NCBI GenBank assembly: GCA_964211495.1
Contig: CAXORL010000005.1
Span: forward strand, 1-64,000
Reading direction: 5' to 3'
From: Faucicola osloensis_B
GTDB lineage: Bacteria > Pseudomonadota > Gammaproteobacteria > Pseudomonadales > Moraxellaceae
DNA: 64,000 nt
Below are positions 51,649-60,276 of the stretch, piece after piece; the stretch's first letter is position 1, and each line of letters starts with the position of its first letter. The translations under genes and the position numbers were made by a program. The notes under the pieces were generated by a model. The model worked only from the letters and a program-made list of their open reading frames with translations. It ran no database searches and was not told the origin of the DNA.

Positions 51649-54072
51649 TTACAGTAATGGCAACTGGTACAGCAGTTTATCCAAAGTAATGGGATAGTCT
51701 CGTACTCTGACACCTGTAGCATTAAAAATCGCATTGGCAATGGCTGCCCCTGCCCCTGATAATGCCAATTCGCCTATGCCTTTGCTATGAAGCGGATTGG
51801 CATAGGGGTCAGTTTCGGGTAGCATTATTACCTCTAAGTCAGGCACATCAGCATTCACACACACTTGATATTCGGCTAAATCGTGATTACATAGACGACC
51901 GTCACGTTTGTCATGGTGAATTTGCTCCATCAAGGCTGCCCCTATACCAAACACCATACCACCAAAGCACTGCGAGCGCGCTGTTTTTTCGTTTAAGATA
52001 CGCCCTGCGGCAAATGTGCCTTGCATACGGCGAACCCGAATTTCACCCGTTACCCGGTGTACCGCGACTTCAGCGAACTGTGCGCCATAGCCTGCGTGGC
52101 GGTACTCTTTTTTGGTTTTACCAGGTTCGATTTCACCATTAGCTACCAAGCCATGAGGGGCATATTGCTGCAAAAAACTGCTCAGCGGTAACTGGGTATC
52201 GACTTGTTCCCAATCGAGTACATTATCTTGGTGATCCACAGAAACCTCAGAATTAAACCCTGTTTTTTCTGCTAGTTTATCCAACGTATCGGTTAACGTG
52301 TGGTTAATTTTTTCGCCAATTTTTTCAGCTAGGCTAGGGTCATGCTCAAATTGTCTATATAGATTGCCTTGTTTAAAGCCAATGCTATCGGCATGCAGTC
52401 CCACACTCTGGGCAATCTTTTCTCGTAGCGCTTCACACGCCAGATAAATAGAACTGCCAGCGCTTGAAGCTCCCCAACTACCGCCTGAGCCTGCAGCAGG
52501 CGGTAAATCGGTATCGCCAAGTTTGACCTCGACATGGTCAATCGGTAAGCCCAGCATATCGGCAACCACTTGCGCAAAAATAGTATAGCTACCTGTGCCG
52601 ATGTCGGTCATGTCAGTTTCGATACGAGCCAAGACCCCAAGCGGTTTGTCAGAGGGCAACAGGCTCACACGGGCTTGTGAGGGTTTTAATTCGTTGCTAC
52701 GCGCGGCACACGCCATCCCATAGCCAATCAGCCAATCGCCCTCAAGGCGACTCGCGGGCGTTTGTGGGCGTTTATCCCATCCAAAGGCTTTTGCCCCTTG
52801 CTCCATACACGCCAGCAATTTTCGAGTGCTGTAGGGAATTTTTTTGCTTGGGTCTTCGCTCGGTTCATTACGTTTTCGCAGTTCGATTGGGCACAGCTTT
52901 AATGCATGCGCCAGCTCGTCCATGGCACATTCGAGTGCCAACTGACCCACCGCTTCGCCAGGGGCACGCATAGAGCCTGTTAAGGTAAAATTCATGCGCG
53001 CCATTTCGTATTTGATTTGGCGATTGTCACCGCCATACAAAAAGTGGGTAGAAACCGCCACTGGCTCAAAAAACGTTTCTGAAGGTAAATTGGTGACAAT
53101 GCTATTATGAATAATAGTATGGATTTTACCATCTTTATCCGCCCCCAATGCCACCCGTTGTTCGGTGTTGGTGCGTCTCACGGTAGTTTCCATGACTTGC
53201 GGTCGGGTCATGTTCACCAGTACCGGGCGTTTTAAGTCTTTAGCTGCAATGGCTGCCATCACCGATTCTGGCGAAATACCCAGTTTTGAGCCAAACCCGC
53301 CACCAACATATGGCGATAGCAAACGAACATCGTCTTCGAGCATATCTAAGGCTTTGGCAAGTTGTATCTTGGAAGAGGCAAGCATTTGGTTAGAGGTATG
53401 AAGCGTTAGCTTACCCTCAAACCAACGCGCCAACGAACTGTGCGGCTCCATCGGCATGTTACTTTGGCTTGGCGTGGTATAAGTCACATCGACTTTAACT
53501 TCTGCTTGCTTAAGCGTTTTTTCAGGTTTACCAATGTCGTCACTTTTATCGGTTACCCAATCAATAAATTGGGTATGCTTTTTTTGCTTGTTAAAGTCAA
53601 AATGCCCGTGTTTTTCATCATTTTCATAGTCAATCTGTAACGCCTTCGCCCCTTCTTGAGCCGCCTCTAAGGTTTCTGCGACCACCAAAGCAATCGGCTG
53701 TCCATGATAAAAAACTTCGCTTGCGCCTTGTACAGGCGCCATTTTGACCCCCCCTTGTTGCGGGTTGCGTAAAAACAGCGGGTCATGAAACACCCCAATC
53801 ACACCTGCAACTTGTAAAGCGGTGTCTTTATGTACTTTTTTTACCTTGCCTTTACCTATGGTTGCACCGACCATGACACCGTGACACAAGTCGTCAAATT
53901 GGTGCTCAGCAGTATACGTGGCTTTGCCTGCGACTTTTAGGTGTCCTTCGATACGGCTCAGTGGTTTGCCAACGAGTTTGCTATCGGTCGTATCTAGCCG
54001 TGACTCGACAGGCTTGTCCATGGTCAGTTTTTTTTCAAGGGGCGATTCGCCAAAAATTTGTGTTAGGCTCAT
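51649..54072 (-). CDS. paoC: Aldehyde oxidoreductase molybdenum-binding subunit (PaoC-like)
   Basis: Large subunit of a xanthine oxidase-family enzyme, 807 residues. Domain 1 (GKPLSRIEGHLKVAGKATYT) is followed by the two molybdopterin halves: SPYVGGGFGSK, GSMRAPGEAVG, GSGGSWGASSAGS and near the C-terminus GIGELALSGAGAAIANAI. The last contains the catalytic Glu. The type is closest in order and subunit features to E. coli PaoABC, which oxidises aromatic aldehydes. It overlaps the FAD subunit gene by 4 nt (ATGA). No Tat signal is expected on this subunit. Confidence 0.88.
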   Translation of the reverse strand: MSLTQIFGESPLEKKLTMDKPVESRLDTTDSKLVGKPLSRIEGHLKVAGKATYTAEHQFDDLCHGVMVGATIGKGKVKKVHKDTALQVAGVIGVFHDPLFLRNPQQGGVKMAPVQGASEVFYHGQPIALVVAETLEAAQEGAKALQIDYENDEKHGHFDFNKQKKHTQFIDWVTDKSDDIGKPEKTLKQAEVKVDVTYTTPSQSNMPMEPHSSLARWFEGKLTLHTSNQMLASSKIQLAKALDMLEDDVRLLSPYVGGGFGSKLGISPESVMAAIAAKDLKRPVLVNMTRPQVMETTVRRTNTEQRVALGADKDGKIHTIIHNSIVTNLPSETFFEPVAVSTHFLYGGDNRQIKYEMARMNFTLTGSMRAPGEAVGQLALECAMDELAHALKLCPIELRKRNEPSEDPSKKIPYSTRKLLACMEQGAKAFGWDKRPQTPASRLEGDWLIGYGMACAARSNELKPSQARVSLLPSDKPLGVLARIETDMTDIGTGSYTIFAQVVADMLGLPIDHVEVKLGDTDLPPAAGSGGSWGASSAGSSIYLACEALREKIAQSVGLHADSIGFKQGNLYRQFEHDPSLAEKIGEKINHTLTDTLDKLAEKTGFNSEVSVDHQDNVLDWEQVDTQLPLSSFLQQYAPHGLVANGEIEPGKTKKEYRHAGYGAQFAEVAVHRVTGEIRVRRMQGTFAAGRILNEKTARSQCFGGMVFGIGAALMEQIHHDKRDGRLCNHDLAEYQVCVNADVPDLEVIMLPETDPYANPLHSKGIGELALSGAGAAIANAIFNATGVRVRDYPITLDKLLYQLPLL

Positions 54073-55112
54073 GCACTCACTCCACTACTTAAAGGACTTG
54101 ATTGATTGGGTTGTTGTAACGCCCGCTGCACAACATGGTGTAAAAGACGCTGTACTAGCACGGTCTTATACTCGGTTTGTTCATCGGTTTTTGCTTCTTT
54201 GAATAGCGTCGCCACCGCAAGCTCAATACTCACCGCATCGCCTGTGCTGCCGATCAGTATTTTTTCAATCTCGGTGTTTCGCCATGGCTGACTGCCAATA
54301 CCGCCAAATGCAAGTCGCACATTGGTGAGTGTATCATTATCATGCTCAATCACGGCAGCGACGGACACCAAAGCAAAGGCATACGACGCACGGTCACGCA
54401 CTTTGTCATAGCTATGCACGCCTTTTAAAGGTGGCGGTAGAATGATATGGGTAATTAAATCACCTAAATTCAAACAAGTTTCAATATGGGGGGTTTGCTC
54501 AGGTAAGCGATAAAATTCAGCGATAGGCACTTGGCGGGTTTGCCCGTCGGCTTGCTGGATAACAATGACGGCATCGAGTAACCGCATTGCCACCGCCATA
54601 TCCGATGGATGGGTGGCAATACACTGCTCACTTGTGCCTAAAATTGCTAAGTTCTGATGAAGACCTGCTTTTGCCCCGCAGCCAGAATTAGGCTCACGCT
54701 TATTACACGGGCTATCAGGCTGATAAAAATAGTAACAACGGGTACGCTGTAGCAGATTGCCACCGGTACTGGCTTTGTTACGCAGTTGCGGCGATGCACC
54801 CGACAACAAGGCACGGGCAAGCACCGCATAATCTTGACGAATAACAGGGTGAGCCGCTAATTCACTATTACTGACCATAGCGCCGATTTTTAACCCACCT
54901 TCTGGCGTGGTTTCAATTGTATTAAGCGGCAAACGTGAAATATCAATCAGCTGTGTTGGCTGTTCGATTTCCAGTTTCATCAAATCAAGTAAATTGGTAC
55001 CCCCAGCGATAAAAAACGGACGCTGCGCCTCAGCCAAATCCCCCTCAGTTAATGTGGCTATTTTGATGGCGTCATCCACTGAGTTGGCGCGCTGATAATC
55101 AAAAGTTTTCAT
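54069..55112 (-). CDS. paoB: Aldehyde oxidoreductase FAD/4Fe-4S subunit (PaoB-like)
   Basis: FAD-binding subunit of 347 residues. FIAGGTNLLDLMKL (about 32-45) is the FAD loop. An insertion near 125-175 has four or more Cys: TRCYYFYQPDSPCNKREPNSG, cut at C, then CGAKAGLH and SEQCIATHPSDMAVAM. In E. coli PaoB this insertion holds an extra 4Fe-4S cluster, and the sequence here matches it well. CO_deh_flav C-terminal domain at the end. The start overlaps the paoA stop by 4 nt. Confidence 0.9.
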   Translation of the reverse strand: MKTFDYQRANSVDDAIKIATLTEGDLAEAQRPFFIAGGTNLLDLMKLEIEQPTQLIDISRLPLNTIETTPEGGLKIGAMVSNSELAAHPVIRQDYAVLARALLSGASPQLRNKASTGGNLLQRTRCYYFYQPDSPCNKREPNSGCGAKAGLHQNLAILGTSEQCIATHPSDMAVAMRLLDAVIVIQQADGQTRQVPIAEFYRLPEQTPHIETCLNLGDLITHIILPPPLKGVHSYDKVRDRASYAFALVSVAAVIEHDNDTLTNVRLAFGGIGSQPWRNTEIEKILIGSTGDAVSIELAVATLFKEAKTDEQTEYKTVLVQRLLHHVVQRALQQPNQSSPLSSGVSA

Positions 55113-55723
55113 AGCGACACTCCTGTAGCCTGAGTAGCGGCTGTCTGAGCTGTCTGAGTAGTTACCTTATCTGTCTCTGCCGAAAAACCGGTTTCTTGTA
55201 ATACTTGTTTGATAGCTCGCACGATGTTGGGATATGCCGAGCAGCGACAAATATTGCCACTCATACGCTCAGAGATTTCTTTATCTAATTGTTGTTTAAA
55301 TTGCGCTGTATCGTTTGATAAAGGCTGCATCAAATCAGCTGACACATGACTTGCCCAGTTTTGGCGTAGCTCTTCAATCATCGCTTTGGTCGAGCAAATT
55401 TGCCCAGGGGTACAATAACCACATTGAAAGGCGTCATGTTCCAAAAACGCTTGTTGAATCGGGTCAAGCGCTTCAGGTGAGCCAATGCCTTCAATGGTTT
55501 CGATGCTATCGCCTTCGTGCATGACCGCTAGGGTCAGACAGCTGTTGACCCGTTGACCGTTAATCAGCATGGTACAGGCGCCACACTGACCGTGGTCACA
55601 GCCTTTTTTGCTGCCAGTCAAGCCAAGATGGTTGCGACAGACATCTAGCACCGTGGTGCGTACATCTAGATTCGTCAACGTGTGTTGTTGCTGATTGATA
55701 GTGAGTGTTAGAGCTTGTGGCAT
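55109..55723 (-). CDS. paoA: Aldehyde oxidoreductase 2Fe-2S subunit (PaoA-like, no Tat signal)
   Basis: Iron-sulfur subunit of 204 residues. The plant-type 2Fe-2S cluster is in GCDHGQCGACTMLINGQRVNSC, given by its Cys at C43, C48, C51 and C63. The second cluster is in FQCGYCTPGQI and SGNICRCSAYP. A spacer of about 40 residues lies between its two Cys pairs, longer than in many homologues. E. coli PaoA has a twin-arginine leader that sends the complex to the periplasm. Here the protein starts directly at the domain (MPQALTLTINQQQH), so the enzyme is probably cytoplasmic. First gene of the molybdenum run. Confidence 0.88.
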   Translation of the reverse strand: MPQALTLTINQQQHTLTNLDVRTTVLDVCRNHLGLTGSKKGCDHGQCGACTMLINGQRVNSCLTLAVMHEGDSIETIEGIGSPEALDPIQQAFLEHDAFQCGYCTPGQICSTKAMIEELRQNWASHVSADLMQPLSNDTAQFKQQLDKEISERMSGNICRCSAYPNIVRAIKQVLQETGFSAETDKVTTQTAQTAATQATGVSL

Positions 55724-56571
55724 AAAGTCGCTTCCCGTCTAGTTGTTATGGGTTTATTGGTAAGTGTGTTATCTAGGATTGACGCCTGTTATTAAACTGG
55801 TTTCTAAAAATTTGCTACGCGTTTACTATGCAAGGACGCTGGTAATATTAGAAGGGTTTGTCACTTTTGCGTATGTAGCCGTCCTGTTTTTCTTGGCAAT
55901 TTTTTTTGGCAGTGTCTTTTGCTAATTTTTTTGCTAGTTTTTTTTACCAGTCTATTTTGCTAGGTACTTAATTTGATTTTATTATATTTTTTTAATCAGC
56001 TTTTGTACGCTTATTCGTGTAAAGGTCTCAATACTAAACTAAGCAGTATTTAGCTTTTATAAAATTCTGATGGCATAAACTTGAATGTTGTTAGCCTTGT
56101 TGCCACTTGGCTATTTTGTACCAAATAATTCATTAACATGGTATTAACTAAGTAATTTTTTATTGAGATAGTGATTGAATCGTTTTGATAAACTGCATTG
56201 ACTGTCAACGATTGTCAAACTTTCCACGCTTCTTTGTAGTGTTGTGCCGCTCATTGCTTACTTTGCTCAACGCTTGCCATGATTTTTTGCCTTTGCCATC
56301 GCAAAACACAACCTGTGTTATCAATTTGAAAAATTGAGCCGATTTTTTGCAAAAAAGACTGTATTTTTCACAAAAAAAGCGTATTATGCCCCCATAAATT
56401 TTGAACGTTATATTGTTAGGTCTTGGGTGCAGTGTTATGGCATTTTGGGGTTTTGCGGTATAACGTTTTTGTTTTGGTGTCAGTCATCCTGACTGATATG
56501 TTATTCACAAGTTCGAGAAAGATAGCCACAAGCAAATTTTCTTAAACCCTTATCTGAGATGGTAATCCGAT
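55724..56571. other. Long divergent intergenic region with repeated element B
   Basis: About 850 bp without a protein gene. Bases 55895-55970 are T-rich with recurring TTTTGCTA units. Element B (56086-56288) is related to element A. Bases 56330-56571 should hold the dat promoter (TATTAT at 56382). Both flanking operons start from this region. Confidence 0.5.
56086..56288 (+). repeat. Intergenic element B, homologous to element A; possible sibling small RNA
   Basis: GCTATTTTGTACC (56110), TAATTTTTTATT, ATAGTGATTG, TTTTGATAAAC (56183) and TGTCAA match element A in order. The 3' end (56251-56288) can form a weaker hairpin, TCATTGC with GCCATGA, followed by TTTTTT, 68 nt after TTTTGATAAAC. The CACCTCCT loop of A is not kept. 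TTGAGA and GATAAA (18-nt spacer) could be a promoter in both. Confidence 0.5.
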
Positions 56572-57936
56572 ATGAGCGTTCACACCCCTGTACACCCTAT
56601 TTCTCATGCCACTAACGAATATTACTTAACTCGTCAAAGCACGATGGAATCTAATGTTCGTAGTTATCCCCGCAAACTACCGCTAGCTATAGCTAAAGCC
56701 CAAGGTATTTGGGTCACCGATGTTGAAGGCAATGATTACCTTGATTGCCTAGCCGGTGCTGGTACATTAGCCTTGGGTCACAATCACCCAGCCGTCAAAC
56801 AAGCCTTATACGATGTGTTAGAAAGTGGTCTGCCACTGCACACCCTAGATATCACTACCCCTGTCAAAGATGCATTTACCGAATCCCTGCTGTCTTTTTT
56901 TCCAAAAGATTTTGTATTGCAATTTTGCGGTCCGACTGGTGCTGACGGTACAGAAGCGGCGATTAAATTAGCAAAAACTTATACAGGGCGTGACAACGTT
57001 ATCGCATTTAGCGGTGGTTATCACGGTATGACCCATGGCGCGCTTGCCATGACTGGCAATTTGTCTGCCAAAGAGAAAGTTGGCAATTTGATGCCAGGGG
57101 TACAGTTTATGCCCTATCCGCATGAATACCGCTGCCCACTTGGGCTTGGTGGTGAAGCGGGTGTTGATGCGCTGACTTACTACTTTGAAAACTTTATTGA
57201 AGATGTTGAAAGCGGCGTGGTCAAACCTGCAGCGGTCATCCTAGAAGCGATTCAAGGTGAAGGCGGTGTCGTGCCTGCGCCCAAAAAATGGCTACAAAAA
57301 ATCCGTGAAGTGACCGCTAAGCATGATATCGTATTGATTTTGGATGAAGTGCAAGCTGGGTTTGCGCGCTCAGGCAAAATGTTTGCCTTTGAACATGCCG
57401 ACATCGTGCCTGACGTGGTGGTGATGAGTAAAGCGGTTGGGGGTGGTTTGCCATTATGCGTACTTGCCATCAACAAAAAATTCGATGCATGGGCGCCAGC
57501 CGGTCACACCGGTACTTTCCGTGGCAATCAGCTTGCAATGGCGGCATCGATTCAAGTATTGGATGAAATCCGCAGCAAAAACTTGGCAGAAAATGCGCGT
57601 ATCCGTGGTGAATTCTTGCGCGATGAACTCAAAAAAATCGCCCAAGAATTCCCTTGTATCGGTAACGTGCGCGGTCGCGGCTTGATGACCGGTATTGAGA
57701 TTGTCGATGAGCGTAAACCTGCTGACCGTATCGGCTCGTATCCTGCTGATATTGACATGGCGAATGCGATTCAAAGAGCGTGTTTTGACAACAAGTTACT
57801 GCTGGAAAAAGGCGGTCGTGGCGGTACAGTGATTCGCTTGCTTTGCCCGATTAACATCACTCAAGAAGAATGTGATGCGGTGCTTGAACGCTTTAAAAAG
57901 GCAGTGGCTGAAGCCGTGCAAAAAGTACGTGGGTAA
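56572..57936 (+). CDS. dat: Diaminobutyrate--2-oxoglutarate aminotransferase
   Basis: Class III PLP aminotransferase of 454 residues making L-2,4-diaminobutyrate from aspartate semialdehyde and glutamate. LDCLAGAGTLALGHNHP, FCGPTGADGTEAAIKLAK (PLP phosphate), ILDEVQAGFARSG with the Asp that pairs with the PLP ring nitrogen, and VMSKAVGGGLP with the Schiff-base Lys are visible. Together with ddc it forms the 1,3-diaminopropane route known in Acinetobacter. Here a RelA/SpoT-domain gene and a terminator separate the two. Ribosome site is modest. Confidence 0.93.
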   Translation: MSVHTPVHPISHATNEYYLTRQSTMESNVRSYPRKLPLAIAKAQGIWVTDVEGNDYLDCLAGAGTLALGHNHPAVKQALYDVLESGLPLHTLDITTPVKDAFTESLLSFFPKDFVLQFCGPTGADGTEAAIKLAKTYTGRDNVIAFSGGYHGMTHGALAMTGNLSAKEKVGNLMPGVQFMPYPHEYRCPLGLGGEAGVDALTYYFENFIEDVESGVVKPAAVILEAIQGEGGVVPAPKKWLQKIREVTAKHDIVLILDEVQAGFARSGKMFAFEHADIVPDVVVMSKAVGGGLPLCVLAINKKFDAWAPAGHTGTFRGNQLAMAASIQVLDEIRSKNLAENARIRGEFLRDELKKIAQEFPCIGNVRGRGLMTGIEIVDERKPADRIGSYPADIDMANAIQRACFDNKLLLEKGGRGGTVIRLLCPINITQEECDAVLERFKKAVAEAVQKVRG

Positions 57937-57955
57937 TTGATTATTGCCTATCAAG

Positions 57956-57989
57956 ACGGTAAAGTTACTGACGTGGCTTTGCCGTTTTT
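57956..57989 (+). terminator. Intrinsic terminator after dat
   Basis: ACGGTAAAG and CTTTGCCGT form a 9-bp stem (one G-U) around a 12-nt loop, followed by TTTTT. The genes behind it probably have their own promoter. Confidence 0.7.
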
Positions 57990-58019
57990 ATTATCTGTTT
58001 ATTTTATTTTGAGTAAAAT

Positions 58020-58589
58020 ATGGAAACCAATATCGCCAAGACCGAACGCCTGATTCGAGAAATCAATCGGATTCATGGTGAGTATTCGCAAGATTATTTT
58101 GAAACAGGCAAGGTACAAAAAATCAACCTATTACATACGCTCAAAACCGTTCCTATTGAGCCTATCTTGTCATATAGGCTTAATTTGCATGAAGCGATTA
58201 ATGATTATTTGGCATTTGCCGATACCCAAAATATCGATTTTTTTTACCGTGTTAAAACGGCTGAAAGTATCTATGACAAAGTCAATCGCTATTTGGCACG
58301 ACAAAACCAGTACCCAGTCAATAATATCTTAAATGATATTTTTGGTGCTCGGATAATTTTGCCATCGACTGATGTGACAGACATCATGGAAAAATTGGAT
58401 GATTGGAAAACAGATTACAGTCTAAAAAATTGGTATTTACGTGATATCGACGGGTATATCGGTGTCCATGTGTATTTTAAAAATGCGAGCAATTTTTATT
58501 ATCCGTGGGAATTGCAAATTTGGGATAAAAACGATGCCAAAGCCAATATTGTAAATCATCAGCTGTATAAGCGTAATTTTGTAAAATAA
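58020..58589 (+). CDS. Solitary RelA/SpoT-domain protein (small alarmone synthetase-like)
   Basis: Protein of 189 residues consisting of one RelA/SpoT nucleotidyltransferase fold and little else. FYRVKTAESIYDKV (about 79-92) matches the RxKxxxS nucleotide-binding segment. LNDIFGARIIL (about 108-118) carries the metal-binding Asp. GYIGVHVYF (about 149-157) and WELQIWDKNDAKANIVNHQLYK hold the ExQ motif and the final His/Tyr. No hydrolase, TGS or ACT domain is present. Similar single-domain proteins make (p)ppGpp or, in toxic forms, ppApp or pyrophosphorylated tRNA. The residues needed look present, but activity cannot be judged. It sits between dat and ddc and is more AT-rich than either. Confidence 0.75.
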   Translation: METNIAKTERLIREINRIHGEYSQDYFETGKVQKINLLHTLKTVPIEPILSYRLNLHEAINDYLAFADTQNIDFFYRVKTAESIYDKVNRYLARQNQYPVNNILNDIFGARIILPSTDVTDIMEKLDDWKTDYSLKNWYLRDIDGYIGVHVYFKNASNFYYPWELQIWDKNDAKANIVNHQLYKRNFVK

Positions 58590-58666
58590 ATTAACCATTT
58601 GCTCGTATCACTCTGTTTAATGACAATTTATAGTTAACTCACTCTTAAAGAATGCAAGGACTTACC

Positions 58667-60226
58667 ATGTCAAACTTATCACAGCACCGCCAAGCGTTAT
58701 TTTGTAATGACAGCCAATCCATTGCCGATTACCAAAAGAACATGAACACTGCCGTGCAAGCCGTCACCGACTGGCTCAAAAATGACAAAATGTACACCGG
58801 CGGTAGTATCAAGCAATTGCGCGCTGAGATTGCCTTTCAGCCTTCTAAAGAAGGACTTGGCTTGGAAGACGCATTAAAACGTTCAGTCGAATTATTTTTA
58901 AATAAAAGCTTAAAGGTGCATCATCCGCATTCGCTCGCTCACTTACACTGCCCAACGATGGTGACCAGTCAAATCGCCGAAGTGCTGATTAATGCCACCA
59001 ACCAATCGATGGACTCTTGGGATCAAAGCCCAGCAGGGTCACTGATGGAAGTGCAACTGATTGATTGGCTACGTCAAAAAGTCGGTTTTGGTAGCGGACA
59101 AGCGGGCGTATTCACCTCAGGTGGTACCCAATCCAACTTGATGGGCGTGTTACTCGCCCGTGATTGGTGTATCGCCAACAACTATAAAAATGACGATGGG
59201 TCAGAATGGTCAGTACAGCGTGACGGTATCCCAGCCGATGCCATGCAAAAAGTGAAAGTCATCTGCTCAGAAAACGCGCATTTTAGCGTGCAAAAAAACA
59301 TGGCAATGATGGGCATGGGTTTTCAATCGGTGGTCACTGTGCCAGTCAATGACCAAGCGCAGATGGATGTTGCCGCACTTGAACACACCATGGCGCAACT
59401 GAAAGCCGAAGGCAAAATCATCGCCTGTGTGGTCGCTACCGCAGGCACCACGGACGCGGGCGCGATTGACCCAATTCCTGCGATTCGTAAGCTTACCCAT
59501 GAGTACGGTGCATGGCTTCATATTGATGCTGCTTGGGGCGGTGCGCTGATTTTATCGAATAACTACCGCGATAAACTTGCAGGCATTGAGCAAGCCGACT
59601 CTATCACCCTCGACTTCCATAAACATTACTTCCAAAGCATCTCTTGTGGGGCATTTTTGCTTAAAGATGAAGCCAACTATCGCTTCATGCATTATGAAGC
59701 TGAGTATTTGAACTCTGCATATGACGAAGAACATGGCGTACCTAACCTAGTTTCTAAGTCGCTACAAACCACACGCCGTTTTGATGCGCTAAAATTATGG
59801 CTGACGGTGGAAGCCTTGGGCGAAGAATTATACGGCTCGATGATTGACCATGGCGTTGATTTGACCCGCGAAGTCGCTGACTACATCAAAGCGACTGATG
59901 GACTTGAATTGTTGGTAGAGCCACAGTTTGCCTCCGTGCTATTTCGCGTGGTACCCAAAGACTACCCAGCTGAGTTAATTGATAGCTTAAACCAAAATGT
60001 CGCCGATGAGCTATTTGCCAAAGGTGAAGCCAATATCGGCGTGACGCGCGTCAGTTACCAAAAGCAAGGGGATGCTAACCAAGATGTGCAATCGCTTAAA
60101 ATGACCACGTTAAGCCCCATCGCCACGCTTGACAATGTCAAAGCCTTATTGGCGCAAGTGTTGGCGCAAGCCGATGATATCAAAGACGGTATTATCACAG
60201 GGGATTATCAGCCTGCGATTGATTGA
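58667..60226 (+). CDS. ddc: L-2,4-diaminobutyrate decarboxylase
   Basis: Group II PLP decarboxylase of 519 residues converting 2,4-diaminobutyrate to 1,3-diaminopropane. The ATG at 58667 is preferred over 58652 because AAGGA lies 6 nt before it. HPHSLAHLHCPTM, FTSGGTQSNLMG, HIDAAWGGALIL and TLDFHKHYFQ with the PLP-binding Lys are all typical. It completes the pathway begun by dat. A strong terminator follows. Confidence 0.94.
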   Translation: MSNLSQHRQALFCNDSQSIADYQKNMNTAVQAVTDWLKNDKMYTGGSIKQLRAEIAFQPSKEGLGLEDALKRSVELFLNKSLKVHHPHSLAHLHCPTMVTSQIAEVLINATNQSMDSWDQSPAGSLMEVQLIDWLRQKVGFGSGQAGVFTSGGTQSNLMGVLLARDWCIANNYKNDDGSEWSVQRDGIPADAMQKVKVICSENAHFSVQKNMAMMGMGFQSVVTVPVNDQAQMDVAALEHTMAQLKAEGKIIACVVATAGTTDAGAIDPIPAIRKLTHEYGAWLHIDAAWGGALILSNNYRDKLAGIEQADSITLDFHKHYFQSISCGAFLLKDEANYRFMHYEAEYLNSAYDEEHGVPNLVSKSLQTTRRFDALKLWLTVEALGEELYGSMIDHGVDLTREVADYIKATDGLELLVEPQFASVLFRVVPKDYPAELIDSLNQNVADELFAKGEANIGVTRVSYQKQGDANQDVQSLKMTTLSPIATLDNVKALLAQVLAQADDIKDGIITGDYQPAID

Positions 60227-60233
60227 TAAGCAT

Positions 60234-60267
60234 AAAAAAACCGATTCCTTGGCGAATCGGTTTTTTT
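60234..60267. terminator. Bidirectional terminator between ddc and sdaA
   Basis: AAAAAAACCGATTC and GAATCGGTTTTTTT form a long stem around a 6-nt loop; T runs exist in both directions. Confidence 0.92.
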
Positions 60268-60276
60268 ATTGTAGCA

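Noticed and set aside
58020..58589. Toxin-antitoxin pair with the RelA/SpoT-domain protein as toxin
   Set aside because: No small antitoxin-like gene is found upstream or downstream; neighbours are dat and ddc.
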